Source of the DNA: Eubacteriales bacterium
GTDB lineage: Bacteria > Bacillota > Clostridia > Lachnospirales > Lachnospiraceae
Length of the DNA: 64,000 nucleotides
Reading direction: 5' to 3'
Assembly: GCA_030524455.1 (NCBI GenBank)
Contig: JAUNGT010000001.1
Span: 1 to 64,000, forward strand
Shown here piece by piece: positions 46,177 through 55,554 of this stretch. Position 1 is the first letter of the stretch; each line of letters opens with the position of its first letter. A model generated the notes under the pieces. The model was given only the letters and a program-made list of their open reading frames with translations, made no database searches and was not told the origin of the DNA. The translations under genes were made by a program, and so were the position numbers.

Positions 46177-46551
46177 ATGAAGAAATATAATCATTACGAT
46201 CTGCATTTCCGGTTTGAAATAAAAAATGATACGATCCATTTCCAGAATGCACAGTATATTCATCCGCTGAAGCAGGAGCTGGTGCAGGAATTGCAGCGTG
46301 ATTTTGCGCAGGATGAAAATGTCAAAGCTGCGGTAATATTTGGCAGTGGTGTGGAGTTTCGGTGTAATAGCTTTAGTGATTTGGATGTGTGTATAGAGAG
46401 ATATGACACAGCGAAGCCCTTTCACTATGAGGCAGCGGCAGACGGAGAGGCGATAGATTTGTTGTATGCAGATCAGCTTGGAGAGAAGCTTCGTCGGGAA
46501 ATAGAGGAAAAGGGAATTGTCGTGTATGACAGGGAGGCTGTATATGTGTGA
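46177..46551 (+). CDS. MNT-type nucleotidyltransferase (probable antitoxin)
   Basis: A 124-residue minimal nucleotidyltransferase with the fold's motif GSGVEFRCNSFSDLDV (about 57-72) and a later Asp in AIDLLYAD. Proteins of this type, paired with HEPN partners, form toxin-antitoxin modules in which the MNT enzyme adds nucleotides to the HEPN toxin. The first 45 residues are an extra N-terminal part. The stretch is visibly richer in A and T than its neighbours. It overlaps the HEPN gene by 8 bases. Confidence 0.82.
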   Translation: MKKYNHYDLHFRFEIKNDTIHFQNAQYIHPLKQELVQELQRDFAQDENVKAAVIFGSGVEFRCNSFSDLDVCIERYDTAKPFHYEAAADGEAIDLLYADQLGEKLRREIEEKGIVVYDREAVYV

Positions 46552-47062
46552 TATCAGACTGTTTCAAAGGGCATATTTAGATTATCAGGCAGCAGAGACG
46601 TTGCTGAAAATGCCAACGAATGATGAAGCATATATGAATTTGGTAGCCTATCATCTGCAGCAGTCAGTAGAAAAAACACTGAAGGGGTTTTTGGAATGTG
46701 CAGGCGTGACGGTGCCGAACACGCATGATATTGACAAGCTGGTGCGCATGTCCAGAGATAACGGATCCCGCGCAACGATTACAGAGTGGATTGCAGACCG
46801 GACAGATATGCTTACCAGATGGGAAGTGGATACCCGTTACAACATAGATTATTGTGTGGAAAAGGAAAAGGTACTGAAAGGTCTGGCGGGAGTAAAGGAA
46901 TTTCTGGATGCCAACGGGCTTAAGGAGGAACTCAGAGAAGAATTAAAGGCTCCCGGGATCCGGGAAAAGCTGAAAGGTTTTTTACCGAAGTCGTATTCCC
47001 CGCGGGATGATTTTGAGTGGAACTGTCTGTATCAGATTTACCGCAGGCAAATGCAAAAATAA
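46544..47062 (+). CDS. HEPN domain protein partner of the MNT enzyme
   Basis: A 172-residue protein with an N-terminal HEPN helix bundle (about 1-120): AYHLQQSVEKTLKGFLECAG and THDIDKLVRM are typical. The C-terminal 50 residues are charged and not assigned. The RNase motif R-x4-6-H of toxic HEPN proteins is not evident; the corresponding stretch reads TRYNIDYCVE. It may therefore be a non-catalytic HEPN, or use other residues. Start at 46544, inside the MNT gene. A perfect palindromic terminator begins at its stop codon. Confidence 0.8.
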   Translation: MCDIRLFQRAYLDYQAAETLLKMPTNDEAYMNLVAYHLQQSVEKTLKGFLECAGVTVPNTHDIDKLVRMSRDNGSRATITEWIADRTDMLTRWEVDTRYNIDYCVEKEKVLKGLAGVKEFLDANGLKEELREELKAPGIREKLKGFLPKSYSPRDDFEWNCLYQIYRRQMQK

Positions 47063-47099
47063 AGCCGGAGTGCACAGCATATGCTGTGCACTCCGGCTT
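47062..47099 (+). terminator. Perfect palindromic bidirectional terminator
   Basis: A 38-base perfect palindrome: arm 47062-47080 and its exact complement 47081-47099, centred on CATATG. It separates the convergent HEPN and amt genes and probably ends transcription from both sides, although T runs are short. Confidence 0.8.
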
Positions 47100-47127
47100 C
47101 TCCGGTATACAGAGCTGTCGGTTATGA

Positions 47128-48837
47128 TTATTCCGGCGTATCCTGCAGGGCTGCGTAGCCCTCCTCGCCGGTGCGCACCTTCACGACGTTTTCGATATCG
47201 TAGAGGAACAGCTTGCCGTCGCCGATGTGGCCGGTGAAGAGAACTTTGCGGGCCGTCTCCACAACCAGAGCGACAGGCACCTTGCTGACGACGATTTCGA
47301 CCTTGATCTTGGGCAGCAGGTTCATCTCCATTTCCACGCCGCGGTAGTAGTGCAGCGCGCCCTTCTGCGTGCCGCAGCCGAGAACGTTGGTGACGGTGAT
47401 GCCGGTGACGCCGATGGCGTTTAAGGCCTGCATCAGATCGCCGAGCTTATTCTGACGGGTGACAATGGTGATCTTTGTCAGCTTCGGCAGAGGGCTGTCG
47501 GAAGCGTCTGTGGGAGCAGCTGCGGGAGCCTTTTCGGCGGGCGCCTGTGCCGCGCCGGAGGCGGAAACGGCGACGCTCCGGTCAGAGGTCATAAAGTCCG
47601 CATAGCTGCTGACCAGTCCGTGCTCCTTGATATCCAGCCCGGCGATTTCCTCCTCCTCGGAGACGCGCAGGCCGATGGTGTGCTTGATTGCCAAAAACAC
47701 GATGGTGACGGTGACGGCAACCCAGGCGATCACGGCGAACATGCCGAGAAGCTGCACGCCCAGCAGGGCGAAGCCGCCGCCGGTAAAGAACCCCCTGGAA
47801 AAGGTGCTTGCTCCGTCGGAGAACAAACCGACGCAGACGGTTCCCAGCATACCGTTCAGGCAGTGAACGCCTACCGCGCCTACCGGATCGTCCACCTTCA
47901 GCTTCTGATCGATAAACTCAATGCCGAACACAACCACAAAGCCGGAGAGGATGCCGATGATGGCGGCCGAGACGGGGGAAACCGTGTCACAGCCCGCTGT
48001 GATGGCCACGAGGCCGGCCAGCGTGCCGTTTAAGGTCATGGAAACGTCGGGCCTTTTGTAGCGGATCCAGGTGATAGCCATTACGGTGCAGGTTGCCACC
48101 GCGGCAGCCAGGTTGGTGTTGACAAAAATCTTTCCGGCGGAGACGATGGCGTCGCCCTCCATGGAAACGGTGGAGCCGCCGTTGAAGCCAAACCAGCAGA
48201 ACCAGAGGATGAACACACCCAGCGCGCCCAGCGTCAGGGAGTGTCCGGGGATCGCCTGCGCCCTGCCGTTTTTATATTTGCCGATACGGGGGCCGAGGAT
48301 CGCTGCGCCGATGAAGGCTGCGACGCCGCCCACCATGTGCACGGCGGTGGAACCGGCAAAATCATGGAAGCCCATCCGGGCAAGCCAGCCGCCGCCCCAG
48401 ATCCAGTGGCCGGAGATTGGATAGATGACCAGGCTGATCATCAGGCTGTAAAGGCAATAGGCGGAAAATTTGGTGCGCTCCGCCATGGAGCCGGAAACGA
48501 TGGTGGCCGCCGTGGCGCAGAATACGGTCTGGAAGATCAGGAAGGTATAAAAGGGTACGCCGGCGGGAAGCATGGACGAGCCGTAGTTTGCCTCCTCCGC
48601 AAGTCCGCCGATCCGGCCGACCAGCGCGCCCGAGCCGCCGAACATCAGGCCGAAGCCGACGATCCAGAAGGCGGGAGTGCCGATACAGAAGTCCATCAGG
48701 TTCTTCATGATGATGTTGCCGGCGTTTTTGGCCCGGGTAAAGCCGGTTTCCACCATGGCAAAGCCGGCCTGCATGAAAAAGACCAGGGCTGCGGCGACGA
48801 GCACCCAGATTGTGTTTACCGCGGAAAATTCACTCAT
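47128..48837 (-). CDS. amt: Ammonium transporter fused to a P-II domain
   Basis: A 569-residue protein. Residues 1-405 are an Amt channel with about 11 membrane segments (FFMQAGFAMVETGFTRAKN, WIWGGGWLARMGFHDFAGS and HTIGLRVSEEEE are standard). A Ser/Ala/Pro-rich linker (about 425-451) joins it to a full P-II regulator domain (454-562): GCGTQKGALHYYRGVEM and LPKIKVEIVV are the T-loop and following strand. The uridylylation Tyr51 of P-II is Met here (about residue 503), whereas Tyr46 is kept. In other bacteria GlnK plugs Amt; here plug and channel are one chain. GAGGAGGAACTATT precedes the ATG. Confidence 0.93.
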   Translation of the reverse strand: MSEFSAVNTIWVLVAAALVFFMQAGFAMVETGFTRAKNAGNIIMKNLMDFCIGTPAFWIVGFGLMFGGSGALVGRIGGLAEEANYGSSMLPAGVPFYTFLIFQTVFCATAATIVSGSMAERTKFSAYCLYSLMISLVIYPISGHWIWGGGWLARMGFHDFAGSTAVHMVGGVAAFIGAAILGPRIGKYKNGRAQAIPGHSLTLGALGVFILWFCWFGFNGGSTVSMEGDAIVSAGKIFVNTNLAAAVATCTVMAITWIRYKRPDVSMTLNGTLAGLVAITAGCDTVSPVSAAIIGILSGFVVVFGIEFIDQKLKVDDPVGAVGVHCLNGMLGTVCVGLFSDGASTFSRGFFTGGGFALLGVQLLGMFAVIAWVAVTVTIVFLAIKHTIGLRVSEEEEIAGLDIKEHGLVSSYADFMTSDRSVAVSASGAAQAPAEKAPAAAPTDASDSPLPKLTKITIVTRQNKLGDLMQALNAIGVTGITVTNVLGCGTQKGALHYYRGVEMEMNLLPKIKVEIVVSKVPVALVVETARKVLFTGHIGDGKLFLYDIENVVKVRTGEEGYAALQDTPE

Positions 48838-48867
48838 AATAGTTCCTCCTCACATTTTTTTGAAAAC

Positions 48868-48907
48868 AAAGGGCGCGCCCCGGATTCTGGGATCCGGAAC
48901 GCGCCTT
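48868..48907 (-). promoter_or_regulatory. Long hairpin in the amt leader
   Basis: On the minus strand AAAGGCGCG-TT-CCGGAT pairs with ATCCGG-GG-CGCGCC-CTTT (48868-48907), followed by GTTTTC. A smaller stem CGGCAG/CTGCCG (48915-48932) stands just before it. It could be an attenuator of amt or a terminator for upstream transcription. Confidence 0.55.
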
Positions 48908-48942
48908 TGCGTTTCGGCAGAAATGACTGCCGTGATTTATTT

Positions 48943-49095
48943 GTAACTGTTCAGGACGGCGGGAAAATAAGGCCCAAAGTGGGCGTCAAGCTCGCTTGTA
49001 AGACCATTTTGGGCCTTATTTTCACATCGGATGAACCTCCGATGCTTCTTGTCCGGCTTTGCCGGGCAAGAAGATGCGCCGTCCTGAACAGTTAC
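48943..49095. mobile_element. 153-bp MITE with perfect 18-bp ends and target duplication
   Basis: GTAACTGTTCAGGACGGC (48943-48960) and its exact complement (49078-49095) form the ends. ATTTATTT stands directly outside on both sides (48935-48942 and 49096-49103), an 8-bp target duplication. Inside are three more stems: GAAAATAAGGCCCAAA with TTTGGGCCTTATTTTC, CATCGGA/TCCGATG, and CTTCTTG-CCGGC with GCCGG-CAAGAAG, so the single strand can fold into a cloverleaf. No gene is inside. The end motif resembles those of repeats A to C. Confidence 0.88.
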
Positions 49096-49133
49096 ATTTA
49101 TTTAAAGAATGCCGTGACAGCAGGGGGAGAGTG

Positions 49134-50516
49134 TCATACAGGATAATTGCTGTCAAAGCATGCTTTACAGAGCGGAAGCTCCCCTGTCATCTGCTTTAAA
49201 TCCTCCAGCTTCATGTAGCCCAGGGAGTCTGCACCGATCCGGGCGCAGATCTGTTCCGGCGTGTGGCCGGAGGCGATGAGCTGGTCGTTGCTGGGGACGT
49301 CCGTCCCGTAATAGCAGGGATAGAGAAAGGGAGGGGAGCAGATACGGACATGCACCTCCAGGGCCCCGGCCTTTTTGAGCATGCCGATCAGGTTGGCGAT
49401 GGTGGTGCCCCGGACGATGGAATCGTCGATCAGCACCAGACGTTTGTTCCGGACGACGCTGGCCAGCACATTCAGCTTCAGATGGACGGCGGATTCCCGT
49501 TCCTTCTGGGTGGGCTTGATAAAGGTGCGTCCCACATAGCTGTTTTTGTGAAAGGCGAGAGAAAAGGGCAGGCCGCTGGCCTGGGCGTAGCCCATGGCGG
49601 CCGCAAGTCCCGAATCGGGAACACCGGTCACAAGATCCGCCTCCACGGGATAGGAGGCGGCCAGCGCCCTTCCGGCCCGGATCCTGGCGTCGTAGATATT
49701 GACGCCGTCCAGCGTGGAATCCAGCCGGGCAAAATAAATGTATTCAAAAATACAGTGGGCTTTTTTTTTCTGGATCAGCCGCGTGTCGGATTTGATCCCG
49801 TCTCCGGAAATGGTGAGAATCTCGCCGGGAAGGATATCCCGGACAAAATCGGCGCCCACCGCGTCCAGCGCGCAGCTCTCGGAGGCGAGAATGTAGCTGT
49901 CGCTGCGCCGTCCCAGACAGAGAGGCTTTAACCCCAAAGGATCGCGCACCCCGATCAGCTTCCGGGGGCTCATCACCACCAGGGCATAGCCGCCTTTGAG
50001 CTTTTTTGCCGTCCGCAGGATGGCATCCTCCGCGCAGGAGGTGCAGAGCCGTTCCCGGGCGATATCGCAGGCGATCACCTCCGAGTCCGTGGTGGAACGG
50101 AAAAAGGTTCCGCTCTCCTCCAGGCTGCGCCGCAAAGCAGCGGCATTTGTAATATTGCCGTTGTGCGCCAGCGCCAGCGTGCCCTTCAGGTAATTCAGCA
50201 CCATGGGCTGCGCGTTTTCCGGCGTGCTTGCTCCCGTGGTGGAGTAGCGCACATGGCCGATGCCCAGGTTGCCGGGCAGGCCCTTTAGGGTATCGGCGTC
50301 AAACACCTCGCCCACCAGCCCCATGTCCTTGTGCCAGGTGATATTGCCTCTGGGCCCGAAGGCATCGCAGACTGCGATGCCGCAGGCCTCCTGGCCCCGG
50401 TGCTGCAGGGCGCAGAGCCCGTAGTAGACGTCCGGGGCAGCGGCTGTTTTGTCCGGATTGTAAATTCCGAATACGCCGCATTCCTCTTTTGGCTTGTCGT
50501 CCTCAGATGGGTACAT
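49134..50516 (-). CDS. purF: Amidophosphoribosyltransferase
   Basis: A 460-residue PurF, first enzyme of purine synthesis, which uses glutamine and PRPP. A short propeptide MYPSEDDKPKEE precedes Cys13 in ECGVFGIY, the glutaminase nucleophile set free by self-cleavage in the Bacillus type. The glutaminase domain (about 13-240) is followed by the phosphoribosyltransferase domain with the PRPP loop LVLIDDSIVRGTT. The start at 50516 follows AAAGAGGAG, and the gene begins 19 bases after glnN ends, so the two probably share a transcript. No purine riboswitch can fit in that gap. Confidence 0.96.
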   Translation of the reverse strand: MYPSEDDKPKEECGVFGIYNPDKTAAAPDVYYGLCALQHRGQEACGIAVCDAFGPRGNITWHKDMGLVGEVFDADTLKGLPGNLGIGHVRYSTTGASTPENAQPMVLNYLKGTLALAHNGNITNAAALRRSLEESGTFFRSTTDSEVIACDIARERLCTSCAEDAILRTAKKLKGGYALVVMSPRKLIGVRDPLGLKPLCLGRRSDSYILASESCALDAVGADFVRDILPGEILTISGDGIKSDTRLIQKKKAHCIFEYIYFARLDSTLDGVNIYDARIRAGRALAASYPVEADLVTGVPDSGLAAAMGYAQASGLPFSLAFHKNSYVGRTFIKPTQKERESAVHLKLNVLASVVRNKRLVLIDDSIVRGTTIANLIGMLKKAGALEVHVRICSPPFLYPCYYGTDVPSNDQLIASGHTPEQICARIGADSLGYMKLEDLKQMTGELPLCKACFDSNYPV

Positions 50517-50535
50517 TTTGCAGGCTCCTCTTTGC

Positions 50536-52635
50536 TCAGACGGAGAACAGCAGCTTTTCGTAGTTCGGATAAGGAAGGATGCTGTCCGGAATGTAGGTCT
50601 CGGCGACATCGGCCGCGCTGCGCAGGGCCTCCATATCCGCCAGGATGGTGTCGTGATAAAATCTTGCCGTTTCCAGCGCGTCCTCCATATGCTCCGCGGA
50701 AGCGGTATCCGCCGCCAGCTTTTCCTCCGCCGCGTAAATGTCCTCGTAGTAGCCGGACAGTTTGGAGAGCAGCTTTTCCTGGGAAGGGCAGAGCAGGTCG
50801 GGCAGCACCGCTTTCTTGGATGCAACCGCATCGGAAACCTGACCGGTGTAGGTCATCAGAGCCGGCAAAAAGTCGCGCAGCACCATGTCCTCCATGGTCT
50901 TTGCCTCGATGTGGATGCTCTTGCTGTAAGCCTCCAGCAGGATCTCGTATCTGGAGTGGATTTCCTCCTTGGAGAAAATGTGATGGCTGGTAAACAGCTC
51001 TACATTCTTTTCCTTAATAAAGTAGGGCAGGGCGTCGGGGGTGGACTTTAAGTTCAGCAGTCCGCGCCGCTCGGCCTCATTCACCCACTCGTCGGAGTAA
51101 CCGTTGCCGTTGAAGATTACCTTCTTGTGCTTCAGGATTGCGCGCTTTACCAGAGCGCGGACCGCTTCTTCCATCTGGTCTGCGGGGTATTCCTTCAGCT
51201 CTCCGTAAAACTGACGCAGCGCCTCGGCCACGGCAGTGTTTAAGACCACGTTGGGGCCGGCTACGGAGACGGCGGAGCCCAGGCTTCTGAACTCGAACTT
51301 GTTGCCCGTAAACGCGAAGGGTGAGGTCCGGTTGCGGTCGGTGTTGTCCTTGAAGAAATGGGGCAGCACGGTAGCTCCCGTGTCCATCTGTACCAGAGGC
51401 TGCTTGCCGAAGAAGGTGTCGTTTTCGATGGAGTCCAACACCGCCGTCAGCTCGTCGCCCAAAAAGACGGAGATGATAGCCGGGGGAGCCTCGTTGGCGC
51501 CCAGCCGGTGGTCGTTTCCGGCGCTCGCCACGGAGATCCGGAGAAGATCCGCATAGTCGTCAACCGCCTTGATGACCGCCATCAAAAAGATCAGAAACTG
51601 CGCGTTCTCAGCGGGGGTGCGTCCGGGCTCCAGAAGGTTTACGCCGGTGTTGGTGACCATGGACCAGTTGTTGTGCTTGCCGGAGCCGTTGATGCCCTCG
51701 AAGGGCTTCTCATGCAGCAGGCAGACCAGTCCGTGCTTGTCGGCCACTTTTTTCATGATCTCCATGGTGAGCTGGTTGTGATCCACCGCGATGTTGGCGG
51801 TGTCGAAGATCGGTGCCAGCTCATGCTGGGAGGGGGCGACCTCGTTGTGCTTGGTCTTGGCGGGAATGCCCAGCTTCCACAGCTCCTCGTCCAGATCGTG
51901 CATGTAGGCGGAAACGCGGGGCTTCAATGCGCCGAAGTAGTGATCCTCCATCTCCTGTCCCTTGGGAGGCAGGGCGCCCAGCAGGGTCCGTCCGGTAAAG
52001 ATCAGGTCCCGTCTCTGCTCATAGAGCGCTTTGTCTACCAGGAAATATTCCTGCTCGGGCCCGATGGTGGTGGAAACGCGGGTCACATCGGTTTTGCCGA
52101 GAAGCTGCATGATCTTGACCGCCTCCGTGCTCAGCGAATCCATGGAGCGCAGCAGGGGAGTCTTTTTGTCCAGCGCCTCGCCGCTGTAGGAGCAGAACGC
52201 GGTGGGGATGCAGAGGGTGCGGTCCTTGATGAAGGCGGGGGAGGTAGGATCCCAGGCTGTGTAGCCTCTCGCCTCGAAGGTCGCCCGCAGGCCGCCGGAG
52301 GGGAAGCTCGACGCGTCGGGCTCGCCCTTGATCAGCTCCTTGCCGGAAAAGTCCATGATGACCTGTCCGTCCCCCACGGGGGTGATGAAGCTGTCGTGCT
52401 TTTCTGCGGTGAAGCCGGTCATGGGCTGGAACCAGTGGGTGTAATGGGTCGCCCCGTTTTCCACCGCCCACTCCTTCATGGCCACCGCCACGGAGTTGGC
52501 CACATCCAGCTCCAGATGCGTGCCGTTTTCAATGGTTTTCTTTAATGCCTTGTAGATATCCTTGGGCAGCTTCTCGCGCATCACTCTGTCGTTAAACACC
52601 AGACTGCCGTAGATTTCAGGAATTCCTTTTGCCAT
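50536..52635 (-). CDS. glnN: Glutamine synthetase type III
   Basis: A 699-residue GSIII, the large form found in Bacteroides, cyanobacteria and many Clostridia, which makes glutamine from glutamate and ammonia. Marks are SYSGEALDKKTPLLRSMD, TIGPEQEYFLVD with metal-binding Glu, NGSGKHNNWSM, and the GANEAPPAIISVF stretch. AAGGAGAGAAAGCT precedes the ATG at 52635. It is followed at once by purF and lies downstream of glmS; both are users of glutamine. Confidence 0.96.
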   Translation of the reverse strand: MAKGIPEIYGSLVFNDRVMREKLPKDIYKALKKTIENGTHLELDVANSVAVAMKEWAVENGATHYTHWFQPMTGFTAEKHDSFITPVGDGQVIMDFSGKELIKGEPDASSFPSGGLRATFEARGYTAWDPTSPAFIKDRTLCIPTAFCSYSGEALDKKTPLLRSMDSLSTEAVKIMQLLGKTDVTRVSTTIGPEQEYFLVDKALYEQRRDLIFTGRTLLGALPPKGQEMEDHYFGALKPRVSAYMHDLDEELWKLGIPAKTKHNEVAPSQHELAPIFDTANIAVDHNQLTMEIMKKVADKHGLVCLLHEKPFEGINGSGKHNNWSMVTNTGVNLLEPGRTPAENAQFLIFLMAVIKAVDDYADLLRISVASAGNDHRLGANEAPPAIISVFLGDELTAVLDSIENDTFFGKQPLVQMDTGATVLPHFFKDNTDRNRTSPFAFTGNKFEFRSLGSAVSVAGPNVVLNTAVAEALRQFYGELKEYPADQMEEAVRALVKRAILKHKKVIFNGNGYSDEWVNEAERRGLLNLKSTPDALPYFIKEKNVELFTSHHIFSKEEIHSRYEILLEAYSKSIHIEAKTMEDMVLRDFLPALMTYTGQVSDAVASKKAVLPDLLCPSQEKLLSKLSGYYEDIYAAEEKLAADTASAEHMEDALETARFYHDTILADMEALRSAADVAETYIPDSILPYPNYEKLLFSV

Positions 52636-52680
52636 AGCTTTCTCTCCTTCCCATCCTGTCTCCGCACAATGCGGAAACGA

Positions 52681-52719
52681 AAAACGGCACTTCGGAAAAT
52701 GATTTTCCAAAGCGCCGTT
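52681..52719 (-). terminator. Hairpin between glmS and glnN
   Basis: On the minus strand AACGGCGCTTTGGAAAAT pairs, with a few mismatches, with ATTTTCCGAAGTGCCGTT, followed by TTTCG. It is likely the glmS terminator. A small perfect stem TCCGCA/TGCGGA (52661-52675) lies just before the glnN ribosome site. Confidence 0.65.
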
Positions 52720-52778
52720 GCTTTATGGTTTGCATCATACGCGCAATTTTTTGCGCTGTCAAGAGTTTTTTTGAAAAA

Positions 52779-54605
<1,827 letters not shown>

Positions 54606-54685
54606 AATTTTCCTCCCTTGACCACATAAAAAAGGGCACAGTTATCCGCTCTCATGGGATAAAAGCGCCGTTGCTAATAGATTTA

Positions 54686-54713
54686 AGTATACACAGACGC
54701 GCAGAAATGTCAA
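54686..54713 (-). promoter_or_regulatory. Promoter of glmS
   Basis: On the minus strand TTGACA (54708-54713) and TATACT (54686-54691) with a 16-base spacer. Confidence 0.8.
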
Positions 54714-54752
54714 GGGCAGCGTGACTTTTCTTTTGGAGTGTGATATGCTGAA

Positions 54753-54916
54753 GCAACAGTTCAGCCAGCCGGGAGTGAACGGCCAAAATCGTGCTTGCAC
54801 GAAGTTTGGCCGGTTGCTCCCGGCTGAGGGAGCGCCCGATTATGAGCAAAGGCAGCCGCGAAGCGGCGGAGAGCGCGTTAGCGCGGCTTTGCGAATGGCG
54901 CGGGCTGAACTGTTAC
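54753..54916 (+). mobile_element. 164-bp MITE-like repeat, copy C
   Basis: The ends GCAACAGTTCAGCC (54753-54766) and GGCTGAACTGTTAC (54903-54916) are inverted repeats with one mismatch. The inner layout equals copy A: an outer arm GCCGGGAG/CTCCCGGC around CCAAAAT and its partner, then a second GC-rich stem. Length equals copy A exactly. It lies between the divergent glmS and HD-hydrolase genes, in the same orientation as copies A and B. No clear target duplication remains. Confidence 0.75.
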
Positions 54917-54944
54917 TGCCAAACGCCAGCCGGGAGGATTTATC

Positions 54945-55493
54945 ATGAGTTATATTACAACATATACGGGGAAGCATTTTAATCCGGTGGAGCCGCAGGA
55001 GGAGCTGCTGGATATCCGGGACATCGCGCATTCGCTGTCTCTTGTCTGCCGCGCCAACGGGCATGTGTCCCATTTTTATTCGGTGGGGCAGCATTCCGTG
55101 GCCTGTGCCCGGGAGGCGGCACAGAGAGGGCTGTCTGTGCGGGTCTGCATGGGCTGTCTTTTGCACGACGCCAGCGAGGCCTATCTGTCGGATGTGACCA
55201 GACCGATCAAGGGGGAGATGACCCGGTATCTGGAGGTGGAGGAGAGGCTGCAGGAGCTGATCTGGAGGCATTTTGTGCCGGGGGAGGCTTTTTCGGAGGA
55301 GGAGAGGCGGCAGATTTTTGCCATCGACGACGAGATGCTTTCCTGGGAGTTTGCCCGGCTGATGCCGGAGGGCTGCGGGACGGGCGGCGGGCGCATCAGC
55401 GCGCCCCTGTCCGCGGATTTCCGGGAGATGAGTCTGGTGGAGGAGGATTTTCTGGCGCTGTATAAGGCGCTGCGCAGCAAGCTGCAGGTTTAA
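54945..55493 (+). CDS. HD domain phosphohydrolase
   Basis: A 182-residue protein with the HD fold of YfbR/YedJ-like 5'-nucleotidases: HSLSLVCRANGH, YSVGQHSVACA, and the paired LLHDASEAYLSDV that supplies the HD metal ligands. Its substrate is probably a nucleotide. GGAGGATTTATC precedes the ATG. It starts just downstream of repeat C, which may supply or disturb its promoter. Confidence 0.85.
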   Translation: MSYITTYTGKHFNPVEPQEELLDIRDIAHSLSLVCRANGHVSHFYSVGQHSVACAREAAQRGLSVRVCMGCLLHDASEAYLSDVTRPIKGEMTRYLEVEERLQELIWRHFVPGEAFSEEERRQIFAIDDEMLSWEFARLMPEGCGTGGGRISAPLSADFREMSLVEEDFLALYKALRSKLQV

Positions 55494-55554
55494 CAGGCAT
55501 AGCGCCGTCTCTTTTGCATATACATAAACCAGATCAACGATTGGGATCAACGCG

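Noticed and set aside
48838-48942. ANTAR-type hexaloop antitermination signal in the amt leader
   Set aside because: A six-base loop stem is present (CGGCAG-TCATTT-CTGCCG), but the loop lacks the A1/G4 pattern; recorded only as hairpins.
50517-50535. Purine riboswitch before purF
   Set aside because: The gap to glnN is 19 bases, too short for any riboswitch.
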